A DNA stretch of 64,000 nt from Fulvivirga imtechensis AK7 (lineage in GTDB: Bacteria > Bacteroidota > Bacteroidia > Cytophagales > Cyclobacteriaceae). The DNA lies in the NCBI RefSeq assembly GCF_000331535.1, contig NZ_AMZN01000010.1, positions 1 to 64,000 of the forward strand. Direction: 5' to 3'. Every line of letters starts with the position of its first letter. Positions within the stretch are counted from its first letter, which is position 1. The notes under the pieces are model-generated. The model had not been told where the DNA came from. It did not search any database and saw only the letters and a program-made list of their open reading frames with translations. This document shows positions 1-8,733 of the stretch, in pieces. Both the position numbers and the translations under genes were made by a program.

Positions 1-296
1 ATTACAAACTTGAATATCAATGACTTAAATATGACAAAGTAGTAATAGTTATTAGTTGTTATAGTTTAAAGTTTAAATTATGAAACATCCTATAAGTTAT
101 CAAGGGCAATTGCAAAGATTCACAGTAACATTATCGCATATAAAGTAAAGTAATTAACAGGCCATATATTAGACACAGACAAACTTAGATTTCCTTCGAA
201 ATATAAGGTAAGCAGAATAAAATCGAAAAAGATGAGGTGGGGGTCAGGTTCAAGAAGTAATCGATGTTGTACGGTCACAATCTGAGGAAGCTACAA
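1..296. other. AT-rich intergenic stretch, no gene seen
   Basis: This stretch lies downstream of tsf. It is AT-rich and has no open frame with gene-like features on either strand. I see no RNA gene or convincing repeat in it. It may hold the promoter of a gene to the left of the window, but nothing specific can be supported. Confidence 0.5.
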
Positions 297-330
297 ACAA
301 AAAACGCCCGAGATATCTCCCGGGCGTTTC
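297..330 (-). terminator. Intrinsic terminator of tsf
   Basis: Read on the minus strand, the 7-bp stem ACGCCCG/CGGGCGT closes a loop of about 10 bases and is followed by a run of six T. It lies 20-50 bases past the tsf stop codon, so it is a textbook rho-independent terminator for the ribosomal operon. Confidence 0.85.
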
Positions 331-350
331 ACAAAGTAATTACTGCTTAA

Positions 351-1181
351 TTAGCCAATAGACACTCTCTTAAATTCAGCCACAGTTAATCCTTTGGATA
401 TGCCATCCAGATATTTTGCTACTGTAACAGAGTTATCCTTTACGAACTGCTGATTAAGTAATGTATTATCTTTAAAGAACTTCTGTAGTTTACCTTCAGC
501 AATTTTATCAACGATATTTGCCGGTTTGCCTTCAGCCAGGGCTTGTTCTTTTCCTATTTCAAGTTCTTTTTCGATGGTAGATGAATCAACACCTTCTTTA
601 TCAACCGCCACAGGATTCATAGCCGCTATCTGCATCCCTACATCTTTTCCGGCCTCCTGTACGTCAGCTCCATTCACTCCTTTAAGAGATACAAGTACTC
701 CTAATTTGCTTCCGGCATGGATGTACGGCACTACAGCTTCACCTTGTACCTTTACGTATTCGCTGATCTCGATTTTCTCACCTATCTTACCCACCAGTTC
801 GGTAATCTTTTCTTCCACAGTAAGGTCACCTAATTTCTCCTTTCTTAGTGCATCTATATCAGCAGGTTGCTTTTCAAAAGCCACATCAAGAATGGCATTG
901 CCCAGATTTTGGAATTCTTCGTTTTTACCCACGAAGTCAGTCTCACAATTAAGAGCGATAAGGATGCCCTCTGTGTTGTCAGCATTGGTTCTGACAAATA
1001 CGGATCCTTCGGTAACTTCACGGTCAGCCCGGGAAGCAGATACTTTCTGTCCCTTCTTTCTCAACAGGTCGATTGCTTTATCAAAATCACCTTCTGCTTC
1101 AGTCAATGCCTTCTTGCAGTCCATCATTCCGGCACCGGTCATTTGCCTAAGCTTATTTACGTCTTGCGCTGTAATAGCCAT
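351..1181 (-). CDS. tsf: Elongation factor Ts
   Basis: This is the guanine-nucleotide exchange factor that recycles EF-Tu from its GDP form during translation. The 276 residues fit the family. The N-terminal UBA-like segment (residues 1-45) carries the familiar LRQMTGAGMMDCKKAL stretch, and the TDFVGKNEEF signature that contacts EF-Tu lies at residues 81-90. It is the last gene of rplM-rpsI-rpsB-tsf. A 161-bp gap with a terminator-like hairpin separates it from rpsB, so it may be partly uncoupled from the genes upstream. The ATG at 1181 gives the standard MAITAQDV start. Identification is secure. Confidence 0.98.
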   Translation of the reverse strand: MAITAQDVNKLRQMTGAGMMDCKKALTEAEGDFDKAIDLLRKKGQKVSASRADREVTEGSVFVRTNADNTEGILIALNCETDFVGKNEEFQNLGNAILDVAFEKQPADIDALRKEKLGDLTVEEKITELVGKIGEKIEISEYVKVQGEAVVPYIHAGSKLGVLVSLKGVNGADVQEAGKDVGMQIAAMNPVAVDKEGVDSSTIEKELEIGKEQALAEGKPANIVDKIAEGKLQKFFKDNTLLNQQFVKDNSVTVAKYLDGISKGLTVAEFKRVSIG

Positions 1182-1273
1182 AGTTACTTATATTTTAATT
1201 CTTAATATTGATTTTGTGTTCATCCGGATCATACGAAAACCGACTTTAGCCTGTCTTATAGTCCGGGTTTAAT

Positions 1274-1312
1274 AAAAAATTGAACATCAGTTTATGGCCA
1301 ATGTTCAATTTC
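1274..1312 (-). terminator. Hairpin with T-tract between rpsB and tsf
   Basis: On the minus strand, AAATTGAACAT pairs with ATGTTCAATTT across a loop of about 12 bases and is followed by TTTTTTATT. It starts about 30 bases past the rpsB stop. It can act as an intrinsic terminator or attenuator and would lower tsf relative to rpsB. No clear TAnnTTTG promoter was found between it and tsf, so read-through is likely. Confidence 0.65.
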
Positions 1313-1342
1313 TGAATTATCTATTATGATATCGTTGTAGGT

Positions 1343-2110
1343 TTATTCTACTGTCTCCTTCTCGTCTGCCGATCTTTTGGCATCCTCCTCTTTCTGTAGA
1401 CTAGCCTCTTCTTTATCTTTCTTCCTTTCCATCAGCCCTTCTTCGATGATCTTACCTACCTGCTGCGTGATAAGCGAGATAGATTTAAAAGCATCATCGT
1501 TAGCTGGTATAGGGAAATCTACACCTGTAGGATCAGAGTTGGTATCAACCATAGCAAATACAGGGATGTTCAGCTTCTGAGCTTCTTTCACAGCAATGTG
1601 TTCTCTTTTTACATCGATAACAAACAAAGCGGCAGGAAGCCTGTTAAGGTCGGAAATTCCACCCAATACTCTTTCCAGCTTTTCCTTCTCACGAGAAACG
1701 GTCAAACGTTCTCTTTTTGCCAGGTTCAGGTAAGACTCGTCCTTCATCAACTTGTCGATAGAAGACATTTTCTTCAACGATTTTCTGATTGTTGCGAAGT
1801 TGGTAAGCATACCACCTAACCATCTGTCAGTTACATAAGGCATGTTCAGTCTCTTAGCCTCAGCAGTCACCACATCTTGCGCCTGCTTCTTAGTAGCTAC
1901 AAACAATACCTTTCTACCTGATCTTACTATGTTCTTAAGTGCATAAGATGCTTTGTCGAGGCACTCAAGGGTCTTATTTAAATCAATAATGTGGATGCCA
2001 TTTTTCTCCATAAATATATATGGAGCCATTTTGGGATCCCACTTTCTCGTTAAGTGTCCGAAATGAACACCAGCATCTAGTAAGTCCTTATATTCTAATT
2101 TATCAGCCAT
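1343..2110 (-). CDS. rpsB: 30S ribosomal protein uS2
   Basis: Structural protein of the small ribosomal subunit. The 255-residue sequence has the S2 hallmarks: LLDAGVHFGHLTRKWDPKM near the N-terminus, DRWLGGMLTNFATI around residue 95, and NIPVFAMVDTNSDP around residue 185. The C-terminal 30 or so residues form a charged Lys/Glu-rich tail, which is variable in this family. It sits between rpsI (45-bp gap) and tsf, the usual Bacteroidota order. An intrinsic-terminator-like hairpin follows the stop codon. Confidence 0.98.
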   Translation of the reverse strand: MADKLEYKDLLDAGVHFGHLTRKWDPKMAPYIFMEKNGIHIIDLNKTLECLDKASYALKNIVRSGRKVLFVATKKQAQDVVTAEAKRLNMPYVTDRWLGGMLTNFATIRKSLKKMSSIDKLMKDESYLNLAKRERLTVSREKEKLERVLGGISDLNRLPAALFVIDVKREHIAVKEAQKLNIPVFAMVDTNSDPTGVDFPIPANDDAFKSISLITQQVGKIIEEGLMERKKDKEEASLQKEEDAKRSADEKETVE

Positions 2111-2155
2111 TAATAATTAATTGTTTTTCTTTATTGTTATCCGTCAGCGGAACTA

Positions 2156-2542
2156 TTAACGCTTGCTGAACTGGAACTTTCTTCTTGCTTTCCTTCTACC
2201 GTATTTCTTTCTCTCAACCATTCTGGGATCTCTGGTAAGAAAACCTTCTTTTTTAAGAGGAGAACGGTGCTCAGGGTCAATCTCTACTAAAGCACGTGAA
2301 ACCGCCAAACGGATAGCTTCTGCCTGACCGGCAGGTCCGCCACCATCAACATTTACTTTTATGTCGTAGCTGCCATCCTGATTAACAGTGTTAAGTGGCT
2401 GACGCACTATAGTTTGCAAAATACCAGCAGGAAAGTAATCTTCCACAGTCTTGTTATTCACAATGATCTCTCCTTTACCAGCAGATACATAAACCCTGGC
2501 AATTGAGGTCTTTCTTCTTCCGATTGAACTAATTACTTCCAT
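2156..2542 (-). CDS. rpsI: 30S ribosomal protein uS9
   Basis: Small-subunit ribosomal protein whose C-terminal tail reaches the P-site tRNA. At 128 residues the length is normal. Visible hallmarks are the N-terminal GRRKTSIARVY, the central GGGPAGQAEAIRLAVSRAL and the basic C-terminus ending in KFQFSKR. It starts three bases after the rplM stop, so the two are almost certainly translated from one message. Confidence 0.98.
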   Translation of the reverse strand: MEVISSIGRRKTSIARVYVSAGKGEIIVNNKTVEDYFPAGILQTIVRQPLNTVNQDGSYDIKVNVDGGGPAGQAEAIRLAVSRALVEIDPEHRSPLKKEGFLTRDPRMVERKKYGRRKARRKFQFSKR

Positions 2543-2545
2543 TGA

Positions 2546-2989
2546 TTATAATTTAATTTCTTTAGGTTTCTGAGCTTCATGCGGATGCTCAGCACCCTCA
2601 TATACATATAGATTTCTAAATAATGCTCTTCCCAATCTGTTCTTTGGCAACATACCTCTAACGGCTCTTTCCACCAGGATGGTAGATGATTTTGCCATTA
2701 CTTCCTTAGGAGTAGCAGATCTCTGACCTCCGGGATATCCTGTGTGAGAAACGTAAACCTTGTCGGTCCATTTTTTACCGGTAAGTTTGATCTTATCGGC
2801 ATTGATAATAATTACATTATCCCCACAATCTACATTTGGTGTGAAACTAGGCTTATTTTTACCTCTGATCACTCTGGCAACTTCACTAGCCAAGCGTCCT
2901 AAAACTTTGGAATCAGCGTCAATGACCACCCACTCCTTGGTTACGCTTGCTTTGTTAGCCGAAACTGTCTTATAACTTAAAGTATCCAC
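2546..2989 (-). CDS. rplM: 50S ribosomal protein uL13
   Basis: Early-assembly protein of the large subunit and first gene of this ribosomal operon. At 147 residues it has the family motifs WVVIDADSKVLGRLAS, KKWTDKVYVSHTGYPGG and MLPKNRLGR. The start codon is GTG at 2989. It gives the MDTLSYKT start common in Bacteroidota, and no ATG is available near it. A promoter and a small leader hairpin lie just upstream (3024-3076). Confidence 0.97.
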   Translation of the reverse strand: MDTLSYKTVSANKASVTKEWVVIDADSKVLGRLASEVARVIRGKNKPSFTPNVDCGDNVIIINADKIKLTGKKWTDKVYVSHTGYPGGQRSATPKEVMAKSSTILVERAVRGMLPKNRLGRALFRNLYVYEGAEHPHEAQKPKEIKL

Positions 2990-3023
2990 GCTGTAAAAGC
3001 TTTATTTTTTTGACAATAGATAA

Positions 3024-3076
3024 TTCTCCCCTTCAAAAAGGGACACAAAGATAGATGTATATATTTTGAAATGCAA
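3024..3076 (-). promoter_or_regulatory. Promoter and leader hairpin of rplM operon
   Basis: On the minus strand there is TTG (3074-3076), a 20-base spacer and TATCTTTG (3046-3053), a full match to the Bacteroidota -33/-7 consensus TTG-N19/20-TAnnTTTG. The predicted start of transcription lies near 3040. The first transcribed bases can fold as CCCTT-TTTG-AAGGG (about 3027-3042). The position upstream of L13 would suit a ribosomal autoregulatory leader, but the hairpin is small and that role is inference. Confidence 0.7.
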
Positions 3077-3093
3077 CAGGTGCTATTAAATTA

Positions 3094-3807
3094 TTAGGAA
3101 TTCTTCTCAAGCTGCGTAACCAACACTCTAAAATCTTTTGGATAGGGCGCCTCTACCCGTACCGTCTTATCATCCGGCAGGTTAAATTGCAGGCTAAACG
3201 CATGTAAAGCCAGTCGCTGGATTAAAGGTTGCTCCTCGGTGAACTTCTTTAAATTATAATTTCTTTTGAGCTGAGATAAAAACACAGGCTTTCCACCATA
3301 GGCCTCATCTCCTGTAATAGGCGCTTCCCGGCTGGCCAAATGTATTCTGATTTGGTGCATACGCCCGGTTACTGGCTGACATTCTACCAGGCTATGTGCC
3401 TTAAACGCTTTCTGCGTATTGAATATGGTGACGGCTTCTTTGCCTTTGAGTTTGTCTAGTTTTACTGTGCCTGTTGAAAGTTTTTGAATGGCAGCTTCCA
3501 CTCTTAGGTTATTGAAATCATGTATACCGTCTACCACTGCATGGTAGATCTTGGTCACTTGTCTGCCTTCAAATTGCATGGATAAATGGCGGTATGCCTC
3601 CGGATTTTTAGCAATGGCCAATGCCCCGGTAGTCTCTTTATCTAATCTATGACAAACCTGTGCGTCTTGGTGATACTGCCTCGCCATAGAAAGTATATTC
3701 TTGTCATCACTTCTATCAGCCAATGTGGAAATAAAGGCGGGCTTGTTTATAATAATATAATTATCATCTTCCCAGAGGATGAGGTCTTCAAATTTCATTT
3801 TTGCCAT
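3094..3807 (-). CDS. RluA-family RNA pseudouridine synthase
   Basis: Converts specific uridines in rRNA or tRNA to pseudouridine. The 237 residues cover the catalytic domain only. The active-site motif HRLDKETTG lies at residues 53-61, with catalytic Asp56. The NKPAF segment near residue 21 and GRMHQIRIHLA near residue 160 complete the RluA pattern. There is no N-terminal S4 domain, so it belongs with the short RluA-type enzymes. Its target cannot be read from sequence. A -7-like element abuts the first ATG (see 3813), so translation may be leaderless or may start at Met4. Confidence 0.9.
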   Translation of the reverse strand: MAKMKFEDLILWEDDNYIIINKPAFISTLADRSDDKNILSMARQYHQDAQVCHRLDKETTGALAIAKNPEAYRHLSMQFEGRQVTKIYHAVVDGIHDFNNLRVEAAIQKLSTGTVKLDKLKGKEAVTIFNTQKAFKAHSLVECQPVTGRMHQIRIHLASREAPITGDEAYGGKPVFLSQLKRNYNLKKFTEEQPLIQRLALHAFSLQFNLPDDKTVRVEAPYPKDFRVLVTQLEKNS

Positions 3808-3812
3808 GGGTG

Positions 3813-3820
3813 CAAAGTTA
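3813..3820 (-). promoter_or_regulatory. -7 promoter element next to the pseudouridine synthase start
   Basis: Minus-strand TAACTTTG matches TAnnTTTG exactly. It ends only five bases before the ATG at 3807, so transcription would begin at or beside the start codon. No good TTG is seen 19-20 bases further up, so this is supported by one box only. Confidence 0.4.
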
Positions 3821-3833
3821 GGATTTTCTGATG

Positions 3834-3922
3834 ATTGTTTTCTGTTTGATGTTTTCTGTTTGATGTTTTCTGTTTGGTGTTTGATGTTTGGTGTTTGATG
3901 TTTGGTGTTTGATGTTTGATGT
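3834..3922. repeat. Low-complexity heptad repeat (TTTGATG/TTTGGTG)
   Basis: About 85 bases are built from alternating heptamers such as TTTGATG and TTTGGTG, preceded by repeats of TTTTCTGTTTGATG (period 14). The composition is strongly strand-asymmetric (G/T only, almost no C). Related spacers recur at 8640-8735. No coding function is visible. Confidence 0.75.
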
Positions 3923-4038
3923 GTGTACGTTGTACCTTCTTTTTTTCGCTTACAGCTTGATGCTTAAGGCTTGATGCTCTACCTGCCTACTGCTTCTGCC
4001 AACTGCCGATTGACGTTTGGTTGTTGGTGGTTGGAAAA

Positions 4039-4075
4039 CAAAAAATCCGGCACTTTTAGAAAGCCGGATTTTTTA
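4039..4075. terminator. Bidirectional intrinsic terminator
   Basis: AAAAAATCCGGC pairs with GCCGGATTTTTT across an 11-base loop. A-tract and T-tract flank the GC stem, so it works from either side. It lies about 20 bases past the stop codon of the large minus-strand gene that begins at 8049. Confidence 0.85.
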
Positions 4076-4095
4076 ATTTGTACTGAACTACTTAT

Positions 4096-7000
4096 CTACT
4101 CCAGGATTATTTTCTGCTCATAGCTGCTGTTATCTACTATCAACTTCACTATATAAACACCTTTAACAAGCTTATCAAGATGAATGGGCTCACCAGCATA
4201 ACTACTTTCATAAACAATTTTTCCTGCAACATTCAATATACTCACTCGTGCGTTCTCCATTTGTCCGTCTGCCAGCCGGATATAAATTGTTTTTTGCGTT
4301 GGATTGGGATAAACCACCAATTGCCCTATATCAGCAGAGATCTCTTCTCTTTCCGGGGATACTGCTGCGGCAGGAACAACGTTGATGGTATAATCTTCCA
4401 CTTCACTAAACCACTTTGCACCACATGGTGTTGGGGTCTCGTTATATGCAATCCTCACTCTTAGTCTGTAAGTGCCACTGGCACCGGTGGGAGCAGCAAC
4501 AGATGATGAATAAGAGGTGTGTGCACCCATTCCGTTAAGCACCTCTTCCCCGGTGTCATAAAAATCACCATCTCTGTTCCAATCTACCCAGGCTTTAGTT
4601 TGGGTGTTCGCCCAGCTATAGTGCGGAGTAACTGTCAAAGTTGCCGGTGTACCCTGATATAGCGTGGTCGATATAGCTGTAAAATCCGAGTATCCGTCTG
4701 CCTCATAGGTAGTAGTATTGTTGATGCTCCCAAATTTAACACGTTTGATGTACTGACCTGAAGGGTTTCCATTAGTAACGGCACAATAAGAAACGGGTTG
4801 ATGTGTGGTAGCGCTCGCACTGTTTGAGAAACCTGAGTAAGTACTTTGCTTTCTTGCCCTGATTCTATAGCTATAATTTGTAGCAGGCTGAAGGTTGTGG
4901 TCTGAGTATGAGATGGTGTTTGCATTAAGCTCGGTTAACGAGATATATGTGCCTCCATTTTCAGACCGTTGTATCTCAAACCCTTCTTCATCAGTCGAAT
5001 TATCGTTCCATGCAAGATCGATTTGAGTACTGGAAACAGCTACTGCCGTCAAATTACCTGGTGCTGCAAGGGTGGTTCCGGCTTCTATATTAGCGGTATA
5101 ATCTTCCACCTCTCCGTACTGGAAACTCTCACACGCAGTGGGTGTCCCATTATATTTCATGGATACACGTAGTCGTGTAGCACCTAACAAAGCATTAGAA
5201 GGTACGTTAAGCACCCCTTCTACTGTTTGGTTGGTACTTCCTGAGTCAAATGCCAGTTCATTTACATCATCAAAATCACCATCCTGATTAAAGTCCACCC
5301 ATACTCTGAAGTATTCCTGATAGGTTTGTCCACTAAATCCCGGAGTTAGAGCGATGCTGTTGCTTCCCTGTGAAAGCGGTATGATCATATTTGTGAAATC
5401 GGAATAATTGGTTGCTCCTGACGGGTTGGAGAAGCTACCGACAGCAACACTGGCAATATGTTCATAGGAGGAATTGCCGCTGGTCGAAACGCAGTATGTT
5501 ATTCCCGGATCTTCCACAGTGATGTATGCTGTTTTTGTATGTGTGTCGGAACCAGCGTTGTTTGTTGCAGTAAGTGTGACTGTATAAATACCCGCATTGG
5601 CGTAAGTAACAACAGGATTTTGTTCGACACTTGCTGATGGTGTGCCTCCCGGAAAACTCCAGCTCCATTCCACCGGTGAGCCGGTAGACTGATCTGTAAA
5701 GCTGACACTATTACCGGCCGTTATTACAGTAGCGTCAGCCACAAATGCTGCGACAGGAGCCGTTGTGCCACCAGACGTGTAAACATCAGCTACCCAAAGG
5801 CCACGGCCATATGTTCCCGCATATATTTTCCCTGTCTCTTCATGTATTTCCAACTCATTTACTATCACATTGGGAAGGCTTTGAGAAAACAGGATCCAGT
5901 CGCCAGTATTATCATCTTTATAATAAACTCCTACATCCATACCTGCATAAATTCCGTTGGGAGAGTTTTTATGCCAAACCACGCAGTTGGCATTTATATC
6001 AGGTAACGTTCCGGATATATTAGTCCAACTGTTGCCGGCATTGGTAGAAATATATACTTTTTGCCCACTGTAGCCACGAATAGCAACAGCCACTTTTTGA
6101 GGGTCATCTGGATGAACTGCAATATAATTAACTATCGCGGGCAAGTTATTGGTGATATTTGTCCAGTTGCCACTCCCTCCATTGGTAGTCCGATAAATCC
6201 CACTTTGAGAGGCAGCATATATATAGTTGGAATTGGAAGGGGCAATGGCTATACTTTCAATTGTTGAATTTCCGGCCTTTCCTGCATTTGTCCACGACTG
6301 CATGCCATTCGAGCTTTTCTTAACCGTTCCACCGGAAAGCCCTACATAGAAGGTATTGGATACATCCTGCGCCTGGGCGTAGGGTACTACCCAGGCTCCT
6401 GTGCCGGGGCCACTCAGGCTGATGGAGTTTTCACCTCCTGAAGTACTTTTATACCACGATCCGCCATTTTGAGTGGTGCCATATACTATATTGGGATTAT
6501 CTTTATCAATAATAGCTTCGCCACCATCAGCCCCCAGCCATTCATACCATGTAGAATTTTTATACACACTGGTACCATTGTCTTGCGCACCGCCTGCTAC
6601 CATGGTGTGGTCCAGTTTGGCAACTCCAATACCATAAAACTGACGCGTAGCAATACCGTTAGATAAATTCGACCAGGAGTCACCGCGATCGGTTGTCGTT
6701 ACCAGATAGCCATCATTCCCTATATAGAGTGTATTGCCAATATACTCCATAACATGGATGTCGGGATGTACAGCAGGTACTCCCTCGGGACCTAATACGT
6801 GGGTCCACTTTGATGTTTGAGTCCATGAAAGACCCCCGTCAAGTGATCTGTATGTTACCACAGCCCCAACGTGTAGCTCATTGGGGTTGGTCGGGGAAAC
6901 GGCAATATCCAGATCGTACCATGACTGACTGGCGTTGTCACTGGGACTATAGCCCATAATATTATATCCATTGTTCGAGCTTTTCCTTTTAGAAAACGAA

Positions 7001-8049
7001 TTTCCACTATCTGTTGATCTGTATATTTCTCCTCCACCGATACCGTAGACGATATAAACGTAACCTGGCGCTGCCGGAGTTACCGCCAGAAATGCCCTGT
7101 ATGATGAAGAAAAAGAAGATGGCAATCCTCCTGAGATTACGGTAAATGAATTACCTCCGTTAACCGATTTTAAGAAATTAGAACCTGTAGCATACACTGT
7201 ATTAGGATCACCCGGTTTAAATTCAATATCATAAACGCGTTGGTTGTAGATCTGCGTCCAGGTGGCGCCCGCATCGGTGGTCTTATAAATTCCGTCTGAG
7301 CCTGCCACCAGTAAAATGTTTGGGTTACCGGGATGCATAATGATCCTCCCTAAAGCCCTTCGTTGTGATATATCATGCTGCAGCCCTGTCTGTTGCCAGG
7401 TGGCTCCTCCATCAGTTGACTTCATCACTCCAATACTGTAAGTATCCCATGAGTCAGGATCACCAGTGGTAATATAAACTGTGCTGGGGTTACTGTAGTC
7501 AATAACAATATCTGACACTCCGATGGCAGCCAGGTCATCTGCTATGGGTATCCATGAATTACCCCCGTCTGTAGATTTCCATGCTCCACCGGATGGGGAC
7601 CCTACATACATCAAGTCAGGGTTATTTTCCAGCCTGGCAAAAGCCTGTATCCTTCCTACACCCGGAGCCCAACTGGTAGTTATCTGCTCAAGCCTTCCGG
7701 GCCCAAGAGGCGACCAGTCGTTGACTGAGCTTGTGCGAGATGCCGCCATCGCTTTGGTTTTAAAAGAAGAAAATTCCTTCCAGCTTTCATCCTGACTAAT
7801 GATAGTACCATCAGGCCGGCTTCTTCTTTTCATAAAATACAAAATCCGTTGCATTTGCTTATATCCACTACCCCTTCCGGTTTCGTGGGTATCATAATAA
7901 GCATCTGTTGCTTTTTTCACTTCTTCATATGTACCTCCTTCCCGGAGAACATCCCATGGTTTTTTGATTTGGGCATAACTAAAACTAACTGCTCCTACGA
8001 TCAAGATCATCAGAAGCATATATTTCTTTAAGTTAAGGTTATATTTCAT
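4096..8049 (-). CDS. T9SS-exported sortilin/BNR-repeat multidomain protein
   Basis: A large secreted or cell-surface protein of 1317 residues. In order it has a signal peptide (1-26, ending SYAQ), a long BNR/sortilin-like beta-propeller region with many copies of STDGGxTW-type repeats (about 110-745), a PKD domain (about 765-850), a GEVED domain with DFNQDGDFDD (about 855-990), a fibronectin type III domain (about 995-1085), a second GEVED domain with DWNRDGDFYD (about 1090-1225) and a type A T9SS sorting domain beginning VVYPNP. Such proteins bind or degrade polymers outside the cell, but no catalytic residues can be assigned, so an enzymatic role is not claimed. It is monocistronic and closed by a strong terminator. 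Confidence 0.88.
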   Translation of the reverse strand: MKYNLNLKKYMLLMILIVGAVSFSYAQIKKPWDVLREGGTYEEVKKATDAYYDTHETGRGSGYKQMQRILYFMKRRSRPDGTIISQDESWKEFSSFKTKAMAASRTSSVNDWSPLGPGRLEQITTSWAPGVGRIQAFARLENNPDLMYVGSPSGGAWKSTDGGNSWIPIADDLAAIGVSDIVIDYSNPSTVYITTGDPDSWDTYSIGVMKSTDGGATWQQTGLQHDISQRRALGRIIMHPGNPNILLVAGSDGIYKTTDAGATWTQIYNQRVYDIEFKPGDPNTVYATGSNFLKSVNGGNSFTVISGGLPSSFSSSYRAFLAVTPAAPGYVYIVYGIGGGEIYRSTDSGNSFSKRKSSNNGYNIMGYSPSDNASQSWYDLDIAVSPTNPNELHVGAVVTYRSLDGGLSWTQTSKWTHVLGPEGVPAVHPDIHVMEYIGNTLYIGNDGYLVTTTDRGDSWSNLSNGIATRQFYGIGVAKLDHTMVAGGAQDNGTSVYKNSTWYEWLGADGGEAIIDKDNPNIVYGTTQNGGSWYKSTSGGENSISLSGPGTGAWVVPYAQAQDVSNTFYVGLSGGTVKKSSNGMQSWTNAGKAGNSTIESIAIAPSNSNYIYAASQSGIYRTTNGGSGNWTNITNNLPAIVNYIAVHPDDPQKVAVAIRGYSGQKVYISTNAGNSWTNISGTLPDINANCVVWHKNSPNGIYAGMDVGVYYKDDNTGDWILFSQSLPNVIVNELEIHEETGKIYAGTYGRGLWVADVYTSGGTTAPVAAFVADATVITAGNSVSFTDQSTGSPVEWSWSFPGGTPSASVEQNPVVTYANAGIYTVTLTATNNAGSDTHTKTAYITVEDPGITYCVSTSGNSSYEHIASVAVGSFSNPSGATNYSDFTNMIIPLSQGSNSIALTPGFSGQTYQEYFRVWVDFNQDGDFDDVNELAFDSGSTNQTVEGVLNVPSNALLGATRLRVSMKYNGTPTACESFQYGEVEDYTANIEAGTTLAAPGNLTAVAVSSTQIDLAWNDNSTDEEGFEIQRSENGGTYISLTELNANTISYSDHNLQPATNYSYRIRARKQSTYSGFSNSASATTHQPVSYCAVTNGNPSGQYIKRVKFGSINNTTTYEADGYSDFTAISTTLYQGTPATLTVTPHYSWANTQTKAWVDWNRDGDFYDTGEEVLNGMGAHTSYSSSVAAPTGASGTYRLRVRIAYNETPTPCGAKWFSEVEDYTINVVPAAAVSPEREEISADIGQLVVYPNPTQKTIYIRLADGQMENARVSILNVAGKIVYESSYAGEPIHLDKLVKGVYIVKLIVDNSSYEQKIILE

Positions 8050-8733
8050 TTGTTTAAATTTAGTATTGAGATATTAGCATTGAGTATGAGATAGCCAGAA
8101 GACCCTAAGTAGTGTCTTTAAGAAAACGCCAATGTCTGCGTTACGCTCGCCCAAAAAATGCTCACGTACCTCAGTACGCTCCGCTTTTTGGCACTTCGCA
8201 AGCCTTGACCTTGACGTTTTCTTAAAGCCACTTAGAGTTTTCTTATAGACACTAAGTAGGGCTCGACTATTACTCACACCTTTGTTACCTGCTGCTTTTG
8301 TCAACTACCGACTATTCCTGTTGCACTCTAAAAAAAAGCATAGTAATCCCTCCCTACACATCATTAGACTGCAGGAGAATGCCGGTATTACAATGTCATC
8401 TGATAGAATTAGAAGTTTACAAGATCAGTATCGACAGGTCTTTGATCAAGTGCGGCTTCCTGAGATGAAGAGTATTCTTATTATCTGTCATAGATTTTTG
8501 GTTTAGGTTGTCAATTGATTTCATTTTGAACGGATCCAGTCAACATGAAATTTAAATTAATAAACCTCCAATTTAAGAAAGAAGTTGATGCAACAGTTGT
8601 TGAAAATTATCTGATAGTGATATGATTTTAATATAATGTTTCTGGTTTCTGGTTGCTGGCTGCTGGTTTAATCTGGTTTCAGGTCGAGTCCTGGTTTGCT
8701 TGCAGCTTGAAGCGTAAAGCTTGCGGCTCTCCA
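8050..8733. other. Gene-free spacer holding a family 1 repeat and low-complexity sequence
   Basis: The spacer contains one complete family 1 element (8112-8252), an unassigned stretch (about 8260-8620) and a G/T-rich low-complexity stretch (about 8640-8735) with repeats of CTGGTTTCTGG-like and GCTTGCAGCTTGAAGC-like words. Short frames here read through the repeat or lack codon structure, so I do not call a gene. Confidence 0.6.
8112..8252 (+). repeat. Family 1 MITE-like element, copy A (complete)
   Basis: A 141-bp element beginning GTGTCTTTAAGAAAACG and ending GTTTTCTTATAGACAC. The termini are inverted repeats of each other. It is flanked by direct 6-bp repeats TAAGTA (8106-8111 and 8253-8258), a clean target-site duplication. 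The right half repeats the end twice, as a CGTTTTCTTAAAG part and an AGTTTTCTTA part. It encodes no transposase. Confidence 0.85.

Noticed and set aside
526-1272. A 248-codon open frame on the plus strand
   Set aside because: It lies antisense to tsf and its composition (Ser/Pro-rich, no domain pattern) is that of a shadow frame.
3834-3922. Possible CRISPR array
   Set aside because: The units are 7-14 bases with no spacers of unique sequence, so this is simple low-complexity repetition.
8074-8304. A 76-codon open frame on the minus strand
   Set aside because: It is mostly a translation of family 1 copy A. The same peptide words appear in the adaptor insertion, so it reflects the repeat rather than a gene.
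8282-8506. A 74-codon plus-strand frame
   Set aside because: It has no domain pattern, promoter or start context and begins in low-complexity DNA.
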